From Strigamia acuminata (lineage: Eukaryota > Arthropoda > Chilopoda > Geophilomorpha > Linotaeniidae), in the NCBI GenBank assembly GCA_949358305.1, contig CASHSZ010000101.1, positions 62,001 through 126,000 on the forward strand: DNA of 64,000 nucleotides, read 5' to 3'. A model generated the notes under the pieces. It had not been told where the DNA came from. It saw nothing but the letters and a program-made list of their open reading frames with translations, and searched no databases. Position numbers and translations under genes: made by a program. Of this stretch, positions 1 through 11,086 are shown piece by piece; the stretch's first letter is position 1, and each line of letters starts with the position of its first letter.

Positions 1-2077
1 TTGCACGCCCCTCTCGGTCTCAGACTGGCCTTCGGGTCGGTCAAAATAATAAATAAATGAATCGGAAATAGAACGCACCCGTTCTCGCTCGGTCTACCGG
101 CGAATGGGAGCAGTTGGGGCCGTTGAGCGGCGACGACAGCAGCCCTAACGACTCGTCCCGAAAATAAGTTTCCGCACCGACATCCGTTCGCTTATTTAAA
201 CCCCATCACGCGCGCGTGGTTGCCTGCATTTTTCGGCTTGTTTCGACACGTTTCGACGTCGACGCGCGACCGTGAGCAAAGTCCTCAGCAACATATGGAC
301 ATGAGTGTGTCTTTGCTCGCGATCTACGACGCGCGATAATGCACGTGATGCGATGGGGGTGAGCGCGACACGGGTTTTTGGCGCGGGCGTCGGTAATGAT
401 GTCCGTCAACGTGGATATATGTCCACAAAGTGTCCGGTGTTTATGGCAACGCACCAGGGCGCAATTAACTACCAACGAGAATTGAAAATGTAATTGTTTA
501 ATAAAAGGAAACTCTCATAATGTTGAAACGATAAAGCAAACGCAGTATTCAGATCCAAACTCAGATTCGAATTAGGTCAGATTAGGCCAGGTTATAGATC
601 CACAAACTCCCGAGACGCGACAAGAAAATGAAAAGGACGCGTTTATCACTTACAGGTGCCTGGCGATCGACAACGAGCGGACGATTAAAGTTTAAATTTC
701 GGATCTTGGAACCGGTTCCGCGGTTCGTATTCCAATGATTAACGAGATTATCTTCGTAGCAACCGACTGGAACAAAAGTTTCGTAAAATATCCGCCGTTT
801 CATATTTTAATTTTACCTTCCAGAGTTGACGTCCCGTCGGAGTCGACGCGAGTTCTAATCACCGCGTCCGCTGCATTTTGCGAAAGCCTTCAGACCGAGA
901 GCAGAGCGAGGGGCCGTCGTCGCTCGGTCGAGCGGCACAGTACCCACCGAGTGGCGCGGTACCCGAGTTCTTCTGACGCCAGTGCCGATAGGTGTCCCTT
1001 TTGCACGCCCCTCTCGGTCTCAGACTGGCCTTCTGGTCAGTCACAATAACAAATCAAAAATAAGCTACACAACTGACAAAAGTTATGATTAAAATGCTGA
1101 TTAAAAATGTAATAATATTGTTGCCAAATAACTGACGACTATAAATAAATTTTCCACATTGAAATTGTCCGTAAAATCCGAAGTAAAATTCATCGGAGGA
1201 AATTATACCTGTGCACCTCGCTGCGCGGTATCTGCGCATGCGCATTTACGATTTAACGCAAACTTTAAATTAATCCCAGAATCCATCATTGTTCGCAATT
1301 GTGATTGCGTCTGGAATTGTGTGCTATTTTAATTGTAAATTTTAATATTTCAATAATCTCAAATCAAACTGAAAAAAAAAAAAAAAAAAAAATATTCATT
1401 TCATTAAATTCTGATTGTCGCCCCTCTCGACCACGTTGCGTTCATTATCACGCATTAGGGCGCGCTCAAACGCGCGTACCATTAGAGGCGACGCGTTTGC
1501 GTTGGTGCACTGATGTGCGCTTCTCTCGCGGGTGGGCGCAAAGAAATGGAGAGGAAAAGAGAAAACGTAAAGAAGAGAATGGAAAGAATCCTCTCTTTAT
1601 TTTTTTTTATTTCTTTATTTATTTATTTATTTTTTTTCTTAATTTCTAATTTGTGTCACCGAGTGTCGCGTCGTATTCTCGCGTCTTTGCAGCGAGCGAC
1701 GGGCTAAAGCTTTCCTACCATACCGCGCTTTGCTTCGCGCACTTGTACGCATTGGTTCATTCGCTATATCGAGTTTCGTTTGCACGGTAAGCAAACCTAG
1801 TCAATTTTCAAAATAGAAAAAGGGGAAGAATCTCCAACAATTTGACCGACTCGTCAATTAAACCGACCGACCAACTAACTAAATGAACCAGAACGGGTCG
1901 ATGCGCGAGCACGGGCGGGAATCCCCGTGGTTACACCACTATCACCGCCATTTTGTTCTCGATCTCTATCCAATTTTAGTTTTGCAGTCGGACTCACGAT
2001 TTTGTCAGTTTTTCGTTTTTCATTTATTCGTTTAAATTCTTTCTCTTTTTCCTCGATGGTAGACGCAACAAGACGAG

Positions 2078-2635
2078 ATGTCGACGTCGGCCATCGAGGA
2101 TCGACCACGAGGCAATATCCAGTTAATAGTGGGCCCGATGTTTGCAGGGAAAACAACTGAACTCTTGAGGCGCCTAGAAGGAGAAGAAGCGTTGTTATTG
2201 AAGCCCAAAATCGACAACCGCCACATTCCCGGAGAAATCGTCGCTTGTGACGGAAAATCGAGAGCGGCGCGCGCCGTCGAAAACCTCGCGGAAGCCCGAA
2301 GACAATCCGAAAATTTCGGGATTATCGGGATTGACGAGGGCCAGTTTTTCGAGGACTTGGTACAATTCTGTCAAGAAATGGCAGAGAAAGGAAAGACTGT
2401 GGTAATCGCGGCCCTCGATGGGGATTTCAAGTTGAACCCGTTCGGTCAAGTCTGCGATTTGCTCCCGAAATCAGAGCACATCGTGAAGCTGAAGGCAACG
2501 TGCTACCGGTGTCGAGGGGAAGCCGCGTTCACGAAGCGGACGTCGGGCGAAGAAGACGTCGTGGTGATAGGGGGTGCCGAGAAATACGCCCCCACGTGTC
2601 GCGCGTGTTTCGCAAATTGTTCACCAATCGGCTAA
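2078..2635 (+). CDS. Thymidine kinase, TK1-type, single exon
   Basis: This 185-residue protein is a type II thymidine kinase, which phosphorylates thymidine to dTMP with ATP in the salvage pathway, probably in the cytosol. Residues 19-26 form the P-loop (GPMFAGKT). The DEGQFF motif at 86-91 holds the catalytic Glu. A lid segment with FTKR lies near residue 149. Two Cys-x2-Cys pairs (CYRC and CRAC) form the structural zinc site, and VVVIGGAEKY follows the family pattern near the C-terminus. The length is at the short end for the family: the long regulatory tail of vertebrate TK1 is absent. The frame is open from ATG to TAA without introns. A pyrimidine tract and AG (GATGGTAG) end 15 bases before the ATG, so the 5' end may be spliced. 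AATAAA-like signals follow near 2703. A relic of a related gene lies near 22.66 kb. Confidence 0.95.
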   Translation: MSTSAIEDRPRGNIQLIVGPMFAGKTTELLRRLEGEEALLLKPKIDNRHIPGEIVACDGKSRAARAVENLAEARRQSENFGIIGIDEGQFFEDLVQFCQEMAEKGKTVVIAALDGDFKLNPFGQVCDLLPKSEHIVKLKATCYRCRGEAAFTKRTSGEEDVVVIGGAEKYAPTCRACFANCSPIG

Positions 2636-2930
2636 CAAACCGGTCGTGTCGTTTTTAACACCGATAGATTCATTCGAATTAAATTTTTTTTTTTTTGCGA
2701 TCAAATAAACCCAATCAATCGTGGCCACTTATCTCGAATTCAATTTTAATTTAAATTATAAACTACAAATAAACAAAATACAATAAAAAATGAAAAATTA
2801 CGCCGATGGCGCTACGTTCGATAACGATGTCCCACTAAGAGGAAGAAAAAAAAATATATGTATATATATATATATATATCAAACAAACAAACAAACAAAC
2901 AAAAAAAAAAAAGAATGATAAAAAGAATAA

Positions 2931-3584
2931 TTAATTAACTAACTGGACAGGTAGATATAGCGCGACGAACTGGTGGCGGTCGCGGGTGACTGGTGACTGG
3001 TAACTGGTGACGAATGGGTTGCAACCACCAAACTGGTAGCAAGTTGTGCAGAATTGAAACACATAGTTTCGGGTGGATCTTGGGATATCCGACCACCCAT
3101 GCGTCGAAGGTGGCGATCGCGACGAACCCCTTAAAAATAAAATAAAAATAAAATAAAATAAAATAAAAAGTGTCAAATAAATAAAACCAATCGATCGACC
3201 AACCACTCTCACCTCGTGCCCGGGCGCATTTCACCCCAAATGATGGGATTATCCACGTTCTTTTTCCCAAATGACAATCGCGATGGGCCCCTTAAAAATA
3301 AAATAAAAATGAAATGAAATAAAATAAAATGTGTCGAATAAATAAAACCAATCGATCGACCAACCACTCTCACCTCGTGCCCGGGCGCACTTCACCCCAA
3401 ATGATGGGATTATCCACGTTCTTTTTCCCAAATGACAATCGCGATGGGCCCCTTAAAAATAAAATAAAAATGAAATGAAATAAAATAAAATGTGTCGAAT
3501 AAATAAAACCAATCGATCGACCAACCACTCTCACCTCGTGCCCGGGCGCACTTCACCCCAGATGACGTTCTTTCCATTCTCCAT
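2931..3584 (-). CDS. Four-exon gene with a tandemly duplicated exon; product unknown
   Basis: Splice signals and phases join four exons on the minus strand: 3584-3535, 3451-3374, 3290-3213 and 3129-2931, giving about 134 residues. The ATG follows directly after an acceptor (CATTTCAG). Exon 1 encodes MENGKNVIWGEVRPGT. Exons 2 and 3 are both 78 nt, encode near-identical segments that end in WGEVRPGTR or WGEMRPGTR, and are part of a 161-bp genomic tandem repeat. The last exon encodes a different tail with a few Cys residues (FCTTCYQFGGC). All junctions are phase 2, so a whole repeat unit can be added or lost without breaking the frame. I do not recognise a domain. The consistent phase across four exons argues for a real gene, but expression is unproven. 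Confidence 0.6.
3130..3584. repeat. 161-bp tandem repeat, about three units
   Basis: The CCCTTAAAAATAAAATAAAA motif recurs at about 3130, 3291 and 3452, a regular 161-bp spacing. The two best copies differ by only a few bases. Each unit carries one 78-nt exon and one 83-nt intron of the minus-strand gene described here. The outer copies are joined to the unique first and last exons. Confidence 0.85.
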
Positions 3585-3599
3585 CTGAAATGTAAAAAT

Positions 3600-3847
3600 T
3601 AGATTACCGTAAATTAAATACAAACGAGAATTGAACAGCAAAACACAATCAATGAAAAGGAAAGGAAGGTGAATAAAACCACAGATCAATCAAACAATGA
3701 TAAACCGAATTATTCTCTTTTCATTTCTGGCAAGCGAGAATATGGCGACGAATTCCGCGCCTCTCCACGCTTCCACTCGTTTAGACACAAGCGGACGAAT
3801 GGTCGGATTGTTGAAACAATTGTTGTCGTTGTCAATTGGTTGATTGG

Positions 3848-3880
<33 letters not shown>

Positions 3881-4140
3881 TGATAAATAGATAAACGGCA
3901 TAAATACTTTCAACTTGCTCAGCAGCGAAGCACGTGGCGCGGAATCAGCGGTCAGGTATGGCGGATTTCGATAACGACGCTTGGTGATCGGAGTTACAAA
4001 AAAATAAAAATTTGAAAGCATCGTGAAACAAATAGATGAATAAACAAATAAACATAAATATATAAATAAACAAATAAATAAATAAAATAGACAAAAATAA
4101 ACAAACAACGTCGCATCACGCGCGGGATTCCATGGTTGTC
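3600..4140. other. Intergenic, low-complexity
   Basis: No convincing gene. The stretch holds a GATA tetranucleotide run (about 3848-3880) and AAAT-type runs (about 4040-4100). Confidence 0.6.
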
Positions 4141-4221
4141 GCCAGATGCCGCGTCGAATCACTCGCGCGCTCGCCATCAGTAGTGTGGACCCCGTGTCGC
4201 GAACAAGTGGAACGATTAGAG
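4140..4221 (+). other. Putative non-coding first exon of the 4.9-kb coiled-coil gene
   Basis: A strong donor (GAG then GTAAGTTAACCATTTT) ends this segment at 4221. The same donor and intron start (GTAAGTTAACCATTTC) occurs at 25075 ahead of the paralogous gene at 25.56 kb. The preceding bases are also alike (GTCGCCAGATGCCGCG here, GCCGCCATCTGTCGCG there). I infer a conserved 5' UTR exon and promoter-proximal region. The 5' limit is a guess. Confidence 0.45.
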
Positions 4222-4935
4222 GTAAGTTAACCATTTTCCCGGTAAACACTCGTCAGTTGGCGTTTTTACACGCGGTTCGCGGCCCTGGACTGCATTGCTT
4301 TTTGCGGCAGGTGAGCGTCGGGACCGCGGTGCCGTTTTAAAACCGAGACGGTATCGTGTACCAGGGCCACGGTACTTTGAAAAACTCGTGTAACGCGAAC
4401 CGACTTTGTCGTACAACGAGAAAATACAAGATTCTCATTTTTTCTCGGTTTTGCTTTCATTTGATTAATTCTTATGTTACGTTTCAATGCAATTTATCTC
4501 ATTTCAGAAAACTACAAGACACGAATAAAAAGAAGATTTTTTCGTCTGTTTCTTATTGCATGGCGGGTTAAGCCTATATATAAGATTTTTCTCATTTAAT
4601 TAGAATTAAACAAACAAAAAAAAAAAAAAAAAAAAAAAAAATCTTCTTTTTATATGTGTCTCGCAGACTTCTGAAATAAGATAAATTGTATTGAAACCAA
4701 AGGTAAGAATTAACCAAATGGAAGTAAAATCGAGAAAATACGAGAACTTCGTATTTTCTCGTGTTTTCTCGCATTGTTCCGCGGTAGGCATCAAATGTAC
4801 CACGTCCAACACGTACATGTACGCGCGTAGACTTGCGCGAACAATATGTGCGCGGATGTTTTATTCGACGTCCCACGTTTTGGTTCTTTTTGTTGCGATT
4901 TTAATTTTTATCTTTTTTTTCACATCGAAGAAAAT

Positions 4936-5531
4936 ATGGAAAAAGGAAAGAGAGGAGAAAAGCCGTCCACAAAGTCGCACCTGTCACCCGTCGTCCTTTT
5001 GGAACGCATCGACTTCATGGAGGCGTGGAGCCACACGCCAAACCTGAGCGCCGCCAGTAGTTCCGTGCATGATGCACGCGAGCGAAAAACTAATGATCCC
5101 ACGAAGATCAAGGGGGTATGTGTCCCATTCCGATATTTACTCTTTTGTCTTTTTTATTTGACCTTTTTTTTTTTTTTTATTTTTTTTTTTATATTTATTC
5201 GTTCTTTTCTCTCTTTCTCCAGTCGCTCGGTCGAAGACAGACGAAGGTCCAGGAGACGGCAATGGCGGCGACGGAGGAAAGGGTCGAAAAAATGATGGAG
5301 GGACTAGAGGAGAGAATTGAGGAGTTGATAGACAGGACGGAACAAAGACTCAAGAAAATGGTGAAGGCGACGATGGAGGAATTTGAGAAAACATTTGAAG
5401 AAGCAGAGGAAAAATGGTGGAAGGCGATGGAGGGAACGATGGGTTGGATAGAGGATGTCGTTGACGACGATGATGATGACGAAGGCGCTGAAGAGGCAAT
5501 TGGTGGTTCCGATCTTTCGATGGAATTATAA
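4936..5531 (+). CDS. Small two-exon coiled-coil protein, family member 1
   Basis: Exons 4936-5115 and 5223-5531 join in phase 0 across a 107-bp intron (GTATGT donor, TTTCTCCAG acceptor) to give 162 residues. Exon 1 encodes a polar, Ser- and Lys-rich N-terminus. Exon 2 encodes a basic start (SLGRRQTK), then heptad-rich sequence with many Glu, Lys and Met residues and a WW pair, then a run of seven Asp, and ends in SDLSMEL. Two paralogues lie in the window, at 25558-26119 (also 162 residues, ending SDVSMEY) and 10404-11086 (minus). All three share the two-exon layout, the phase-0 junction and the coiled-coil second exon. No known family is recognised. The ATG lies shortly after a pyrimidine tract ending in CATCGAAG, a possible splice acceptor. 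Confidence 0.65.
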
Positions 5532-5841
5532 GAGGAGACGGTTTATTCCCACTCTCGTTTGTTTGTTTGTTTGATTTAGTTTTTGTTTTGGTTTTTAATT
5601 TTATTTATTCATTTATTTTTTTTTTTTTTTCAATTGTCAAAGATGTGACACAACTCTTATGGGATAAAAACAACAATCCCCCATCTCATTGTCTCGTATT
5701 GTTTGTTTATATTGCGTATATTTTGTTTCTCATTGTAAAAAAAACATCTCATCGGGTGATTAAATATACGTCTTTATTTTATTTATTTTATTTATTTATC
5801 TGTTTCTCTTCTTTTCTATATTTTAGCACAATTTATAATCT

Positions 5842-5915
5842 ACCCAGAGTGGTCGAGTGGGCAGGACTGCCTGCCGCATGGAGCCGTGGACTCTGGGTTC
5901 GAGTCTCGCTTCCGC
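5842..5915 (+). mobile_element. tRNA-derived SINE head or tRNA-like sequence
   Basis: The sequence has an A-box-like block (TGGTCGAGTGG, about 5850-5860) and a B-box (GGTTCGAGTCT, about 5896-5906) at tRNA spacing. A similar sequence on the minus strand at 26930-27003 shares most of both boxes and the sequence between them. I could not fold a full cloverleaf with a clean acceptor stem and CCA-side pairing, so a SINE head or tRNA pseudogene is more likely than a working tRNA. Confidence 0.5.
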
Positions 5916-6299
5916 GATCTTACGTTTGCTTTGTGCAGAAAAAAGGAAAGAAAGAGACTGACTGACTGCTGGGCGACAATGATGATGGTCCGAGAAATTC
6001 AACCCTTCTTTATTTTGTTTTAATTTTTATCCTATCTATCTATCTATCTATCTATCTAATTTTTTTTTTTTTTTAATTTAAAACAATTACCGTCAGAGTG
6101 CGTTACCGTCGGAGATTTTTTCGTGATTGCCGTGCGCGCGAGAAAAATTGCAACCGACAAACTTTCCCACATTGAAATTGGAAAACAAAATATATGGGGA
6201 GATCCACGTAGACAAGTAAATCAAGATTAACTTGGTTTCGGAATTTATAGGACACCTTTTAACGCGGGAAACGCAAAAATCCGCATCGAATGGACACTT

Positions 6300-6860
6300 T
6301 GGCGTCCATCGAAGGGCACGGCTTACGTCGGGTGGCGTGGCGGTTCTGGGAAATTACATTACAGGCCACGTGACCAGGTACAAAGTCCTGCGCACAAACG
6401 CTCGAGCGGAGTTGAATAAAAGTCCTTGAAATGTATAAATCGATTTATCGACAGTGGAACTAATTCCACGACGAGTGCCCCAACGATTAATTAGATTATC
6501 GAATTGGGTGCCGTCTGAGTCGAAGATCGCGAACGCCCCGATCGGTTTACCATTTTAATTTCAACTCGCAGTACACGTTGCACCATCGTAGACGATGTGA
6601 GTTTGTATAATCGCGTTCGACGAGTTTGCAGACACTTTGAATTCGTTCGCTTCGAGCCATCATGGAGATCCGAGGGTTTCGGTCGAAATTTCCTGAATCG
6701 ATTTGAAACGGTATTTCCCACCCACGGGTGTTCTGCTCCACCACGAACATTCCGGCGACCATTGCGGCGACCATTGCGGCAACGAGCGCCTCACCTACGG
6801 TGAATGCGGGGCAGCTGGCACCGACGAGTGTCGGCAGCCCCAACAACTTGTTCCAAAATA
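6300..6860. repeat. Repeat module pair, copy 1 (copy 2 at about 8240-8725)
   Basis: A long stretch here recurs at about 8240-8725 with clear colinear similarity, including CATCATGGAGATCCGAGGGT and TAATCGCGTTCGACGAGTTT in both. A more diverged copy lies at about 13440-13690. These are the best-preserved direct copies within the 1-14.4 kb repeat field. Confidence 0.7.
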
Positions 6861-7589
6861 AGCCCACAGACAGACACACCTATAAAGCGTGTTTATTTCA
6901 AACAATTGTGCAAAAACACCCATTTAATTGTTTATTTATTTGTTCCTCGTGATACGCGCGTGGCCTGTGCGTTGACGACGTGTTCGCGATTTCACGACGG
7001 AATTCGTGGATCCGTTCGTCGGGATTGGACTTTTGGGTGTCGGGTGAAAACGACCGACCGGGGACGAAATTCGAGGCGGAGAAGGGAGAAGGGAGCAAAC
7101 AAGCGCGCGCGCAAGACGCCAAACGAAGTAAAAAAAATATCCAAAGAAGATGACTAAACTTTACTTTACTTTACTTAATTTTCGAATACTATGAGCACCC
7201 GGGATTCCATACTAAGGTCGAAATGACTAAAGTCGAAATCCCGTTTCGACCTAATTCGTTTCGACCCAGGTATCCCATCTAGTCTAAAATAAAAACAAAC
7301 TCGCTGTTCACTTAAATATCTATATTTAAAGTTTTTACAGTTTCTACAGTTTGCAGAATGTTATAAAAAAAAAAAAAATAAATAAATAAATAAATAAATA
7401 AATAAAAATAAAAATAAAAACAAATAAACAAATAAAACGGAATAAAACAAAACGATGAAACAACGATACATTGAAGCGACGATTATATGGTGGAATAACG
7501 CCGAAAAAGTTACGCGAAAACGACAGTTATTTATTTGTATAACATTTTTTTCCCACATTTTTTACCCCATTTACACATAGAATTGCCAT

Positions 7590-8133
7590 TTATTGACACT
7601 TGTACATTTTATCTGGATATTCGACAAAGTACAAATTCATCCATGGAACAAATCCATACTCGAATGGGATGGTGACGCCAAGTTTATCGTCTTTGAAGAA
7701 TCGATCAAACCGCGCGGAAGATAAATTCGAGTCCCAAAGGAAACGCGTCCCCAAGACGAGAGTTCTTTCTTTCGTCACGACGATGAAGTTGGTTTCGGTG
7801 CCTCGATTCACCCACTCGACGTCCATCTTGATCTGTCCAATTATTTGGAAATGGTCACCAACGACGTTTTTTAGGTACCGGTGTCTATCGTCGTCGTCGT
7901 CTAGTTCGCGGATACTGTCCCGAGGGTAGCCCGTTTCTTCGAATAAACGTTCGTCGATGGCGCAGAAGCGCGACCACTCGATTACCAGGGCATTACGCGC
8001 GAGATTCCCTATCTTCACCTTGAGCAAGGCATGTTCGTTCGTGGGTTCAAGCGGTTTCGGCTGAATAAGAGAAGTTTTAGATTAAAAATTATACGAAACA
8101 ATTCGTATCTGTTCCTGGAATTACCTGGAACAT
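7590..8133 (-). CDS. Two-exon gene with a retropepsin-like fold lacking the DTG triplet
   Basis: Exon 1 (8133-8125) encodes only MFQ and ends at a GTAATT donor. Exon 2 (8060-7590) starts after a TTATTCAG acceptor in phase 0; the product has about 159 residues. The protein reads like a retroviral-type aspartic protease. An N-terminal strand (ALLKVKIGN) is followed by NALVIEWSRFCAIDERLFEE, where active enzymes have the D-T/S-G triplet. A flap-like middle follows, then IIGQIKMDVEW and NFIVV, and TLVLGTRFLW matches the usual I-L-G-x-D-F-L end, with Thr-Arg for the Asp region. The catalytic Asp triplet is therefore absent although the frame is intact. No reverse transcriptase or integrase lies next to it. 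This could be a co-opted, inactive protease domain from a Gypsy-like element or a host retropepsin-like protein. The family assignment is inference from motif order. Confidence 0.55.
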
Positions 8134-10403
8134 GGTTCAATGTTGCGAGGAACTTCAATGTTGCGAGGAACGCCAACGAGACGCGGAAAACAGTTTTGTA
8201 TCGTGTCTGAACTTGATTTGGATGCAAATGAGACACGGGTTACGTCAGATGGCGTGGCGGTTGTGAGAAATTACGTCACACAGGCGCTCGCGCGGAGTTA
8301 AATAAAAATCCTCGAAATATAGAAATTGATTTATCGACTCGTGGAACCGATTCCACGTCGAGCGTCCCAACGATTAATTAGATTATAGAACTGGGTGTTG
8401 TCCGAAACGAAGATCGCGAACGCTCCGATCGGTTTACGATTTAAATTTCAACTCGCGGTACACGTTGCACCATCGTAGGCGATGCGAGTTTGTATAATCG
8501 CGTTCGACGAGTTTGCAGACACTTTGAATTCGTTCGCTTCGAGCCATCATGGAGATCCGAGGGTTTCGGTCACAATTTCCTGAATCGATTTGATACGGTT
8601 GTTCTGCTCCGCCACGAACACTCCCTGGTTCGTCAAAAAACACTCCAAAGTGGGTTCGTCGGAGAACACGGGGCAGTTGGCGACCGATGCGCGCCGACAG
8701 CCCCGACAAATTGTTCCAAAATAAATCCAAGCTCCCACAACGTTGTTTTCGATACGCGCGTTCCTACACGCGATGACGCGCGTGATGCGATGCGGGTGAG
8801 TGTGACACGGGTTTTCGAATTGGGCGTCGACGATGATGTTTGTCAACGTGGATAAACGTCCGCAAAGTGCCCGGAACGCAGTTAATTACCGACGAGAATT
8901 GAAAATGTAATTGTTTTTGATAAAAAGAAACCCTCGTAACGTTGAAACGATAAAGAGAACGCAAAATTCGGATTCGAATTCAGGTTCGATCCGCGAACTG
9001 TCGAGGCGCGACATGCCAAGCGTGGAGGGGAGCGTTTATCGCTCATAGGTGCCCGATGATCGGAGATGGGTGGGTGATGGGTGGGTGATCGGTACCAGAC
9101 AGACACAAAACAGAATAAAATCTACCCCCGTACTTCGGTCGTCACTAAGATTACCTTCGCAGTGACCGACTAGAATAAGAGTTTTGCAAAATATCCGTCG
9201 TTTCATATTTTAATTTTGTCTTTCCGGCGTCTCGCGCCATCGCTTTCGACGTGAGTTTGTGTCATTGCGTTCGGTGGATTTGCAAGCGCCTCTAGGTCGA
9301 TCGAGACCAGACACGCTTACTTCAGAGTAGGGACCACTCCACCACAAACATTCCGAGGGTATTGGCGCGCAAAAAGGACGGGGTCCTATCTTCTCGCCAC
9401 GCAGAATACGGGCAGCCAGCATTGGCAGCCCCCAATAACTTGTTCCAAAATAAGATCGAGTTGATTAGATTCCTTCACTCATCCCGTAAATACCGTAAAT
9501 TTCGTAAATGTCACAATACGTGGTGAAAATGATGCGTCACGTGTCTTATCGCGCATTGGGTCACATTTAAACGCACGTATCGTTAAGGGTGTCGCGTTCA
9601 TGGTGGTACATTGGTGCCGGGATGTTCAGATACGCGCTCCCGTACGCTTCCACAGCGTTGGTATTGTTTGGTTATAGCGATTGTTTGTTCCAAATAATTG
9701 TGCAAAAACACTAGTTTAATTGTTTATATATTTAATCCTCGGGAGATGCTGTGCGACCTATACGCCGACCCCAAGCTCGTGATTTTGCTGCGGATTTCGT
9801 GGATCTGTCCGGGCTTTTGGGCGCCGGACAAAAAAAAAGTTCGATTGGAAATGGGTCCCCGGACGAAGAAAAGAGAAAGGAGTAGACACGCGCGCGTGGG
9901 ACACCCTGTGGAATAAAAAATACCCATGGAAGACAATGAAAGTTTAATCCCACAATCGTCGAATCGGTTTCGTGGTTTGCGCTCCAACTGTTAATTAGAT
10001 TATCGTCGTTGGGACCGATTGAAACAAATTGTTTTGTGAAAAATTTGCAGTTTCAGATTTTAACTTTATCTATCTCCCAGACTTCTTGCCCCATCGCTGT
10101 CTACGCTGTCTACGCGAGCCAGGCGACAATATGAGTCCTGAGGTCCGAGAGCGAGTCTGCATGTCCCAGGGGACGGCATGCGAGTAGCCACTCGTGCGCC
10201 CCTTGCCATCGCCAGACATGCTTTCGCCAAAGTATGAACCGTGACAACTATATTAAAACAATGTTTATTCGATCGAAGGAATCTATACAACAATTATGAG
10301 TACACTTGTCAATTTATTTATCTATTTATTTGATAGAATCTTGGTTGTGGTCACTGTCGGTCACATCGTAACCATCGTCTTCAAGGCCCATCACCCCTTC
10401 TCC

Positions 10404-11086
10404 CTACCACTCCTTTTCATCGCCGTTATCATCGAGTCCTTCGTAACCACAGCCATCTTCCTCCTCCATCATGTCCACCATGTCCATCTCCATTTCCTTC
10501 ACCTCCGCCTGCACCGCCTCTAGCTTCTTCCCCACCGACTTCAACACGCACAACGTCTTCGTCTTCTTTTCCCGCCATCTCGCCGCTTTCTCCATTCGCT
10601 CCGCAACCACTTTGTCCAGTTGCTCCGCCAACACCTTCTCCATTCGCTTCGCCATAACCTTCTCCACCACATTCTCCGCCACATTCTCCGCCACATTCTT
10701 CACCACATTCTTCACCACATTCTCCATTTTTTCTGTTATCACCGCCTCGACCCTTGTTGCCAATCTCTCTTCCCGCAGCACCGAAGGTGAAGACGGCGGC
10801 GGCAATGATGTCTCTCTTCGCGACTGGAAAGGGAAAGGGAGAAAAAAAAAAAAGAGAATAAGCAAATAAATAAAACCCAAGACGTGGCGCGTACCCTCTT
10901 GATCAGCGTCAGTTTACTCCTTTTCTGCCTGCCTGGACGCTTGGACAAAGCGGGATCGAGCGGTACCGACGCGATAGCGGCAGTCGACGACGGCGATGTG
11001 GTTCTAGTCCGCGTCGCACGGAGAACGGGCGCCGAGATGGACGATGTCTCCCCTTCCCCTTTCACCTTCCATGTTCCTGTCATCAT
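10404..11086 (-). CDS. Two-exon coiled-coil protein, family member 3
   Basis: Exons 11086-10895 and 10823-10404 join in phase 0 (AGG/GTACGC donor, CCCTTTCCAG acceptor) to give about 203 residues. Exon 1 is Thr-, Ser- and Ala-rich and ends in a basic stretch (SKRPGRQKRSKLTLIKR). Exon 2 begins SRRET and becomes a long, regular coiled coil with imperfect repeats of NVVKNVVKNVAENVAENVVE type, then an acidic tail. The layout matches the coiled-coil genes at 4.9 and 25.6 kb. The start codons (two adjacent ATGs) lie five bases after a CTTTTTCAG acceptor, so the 5' UTR is probably spliced. An AT-rich intron-like stretch with long A and T runs precedes it. No function can be assigned. Confidence 0.6.

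Noticed and set aside
1305-1707. Phe- and Lys-rich frames around long A and T runs
   Set aside because: They arise from homopolymer and AAAT-type sequence, as do many similar frames across the window.
5842-5915. Functional tRNA gene
   Set aside because: A and B boxes are present but a full cloverleaf with acceptor pairing was not found, and a related copy elsewhere suggests a SINE.
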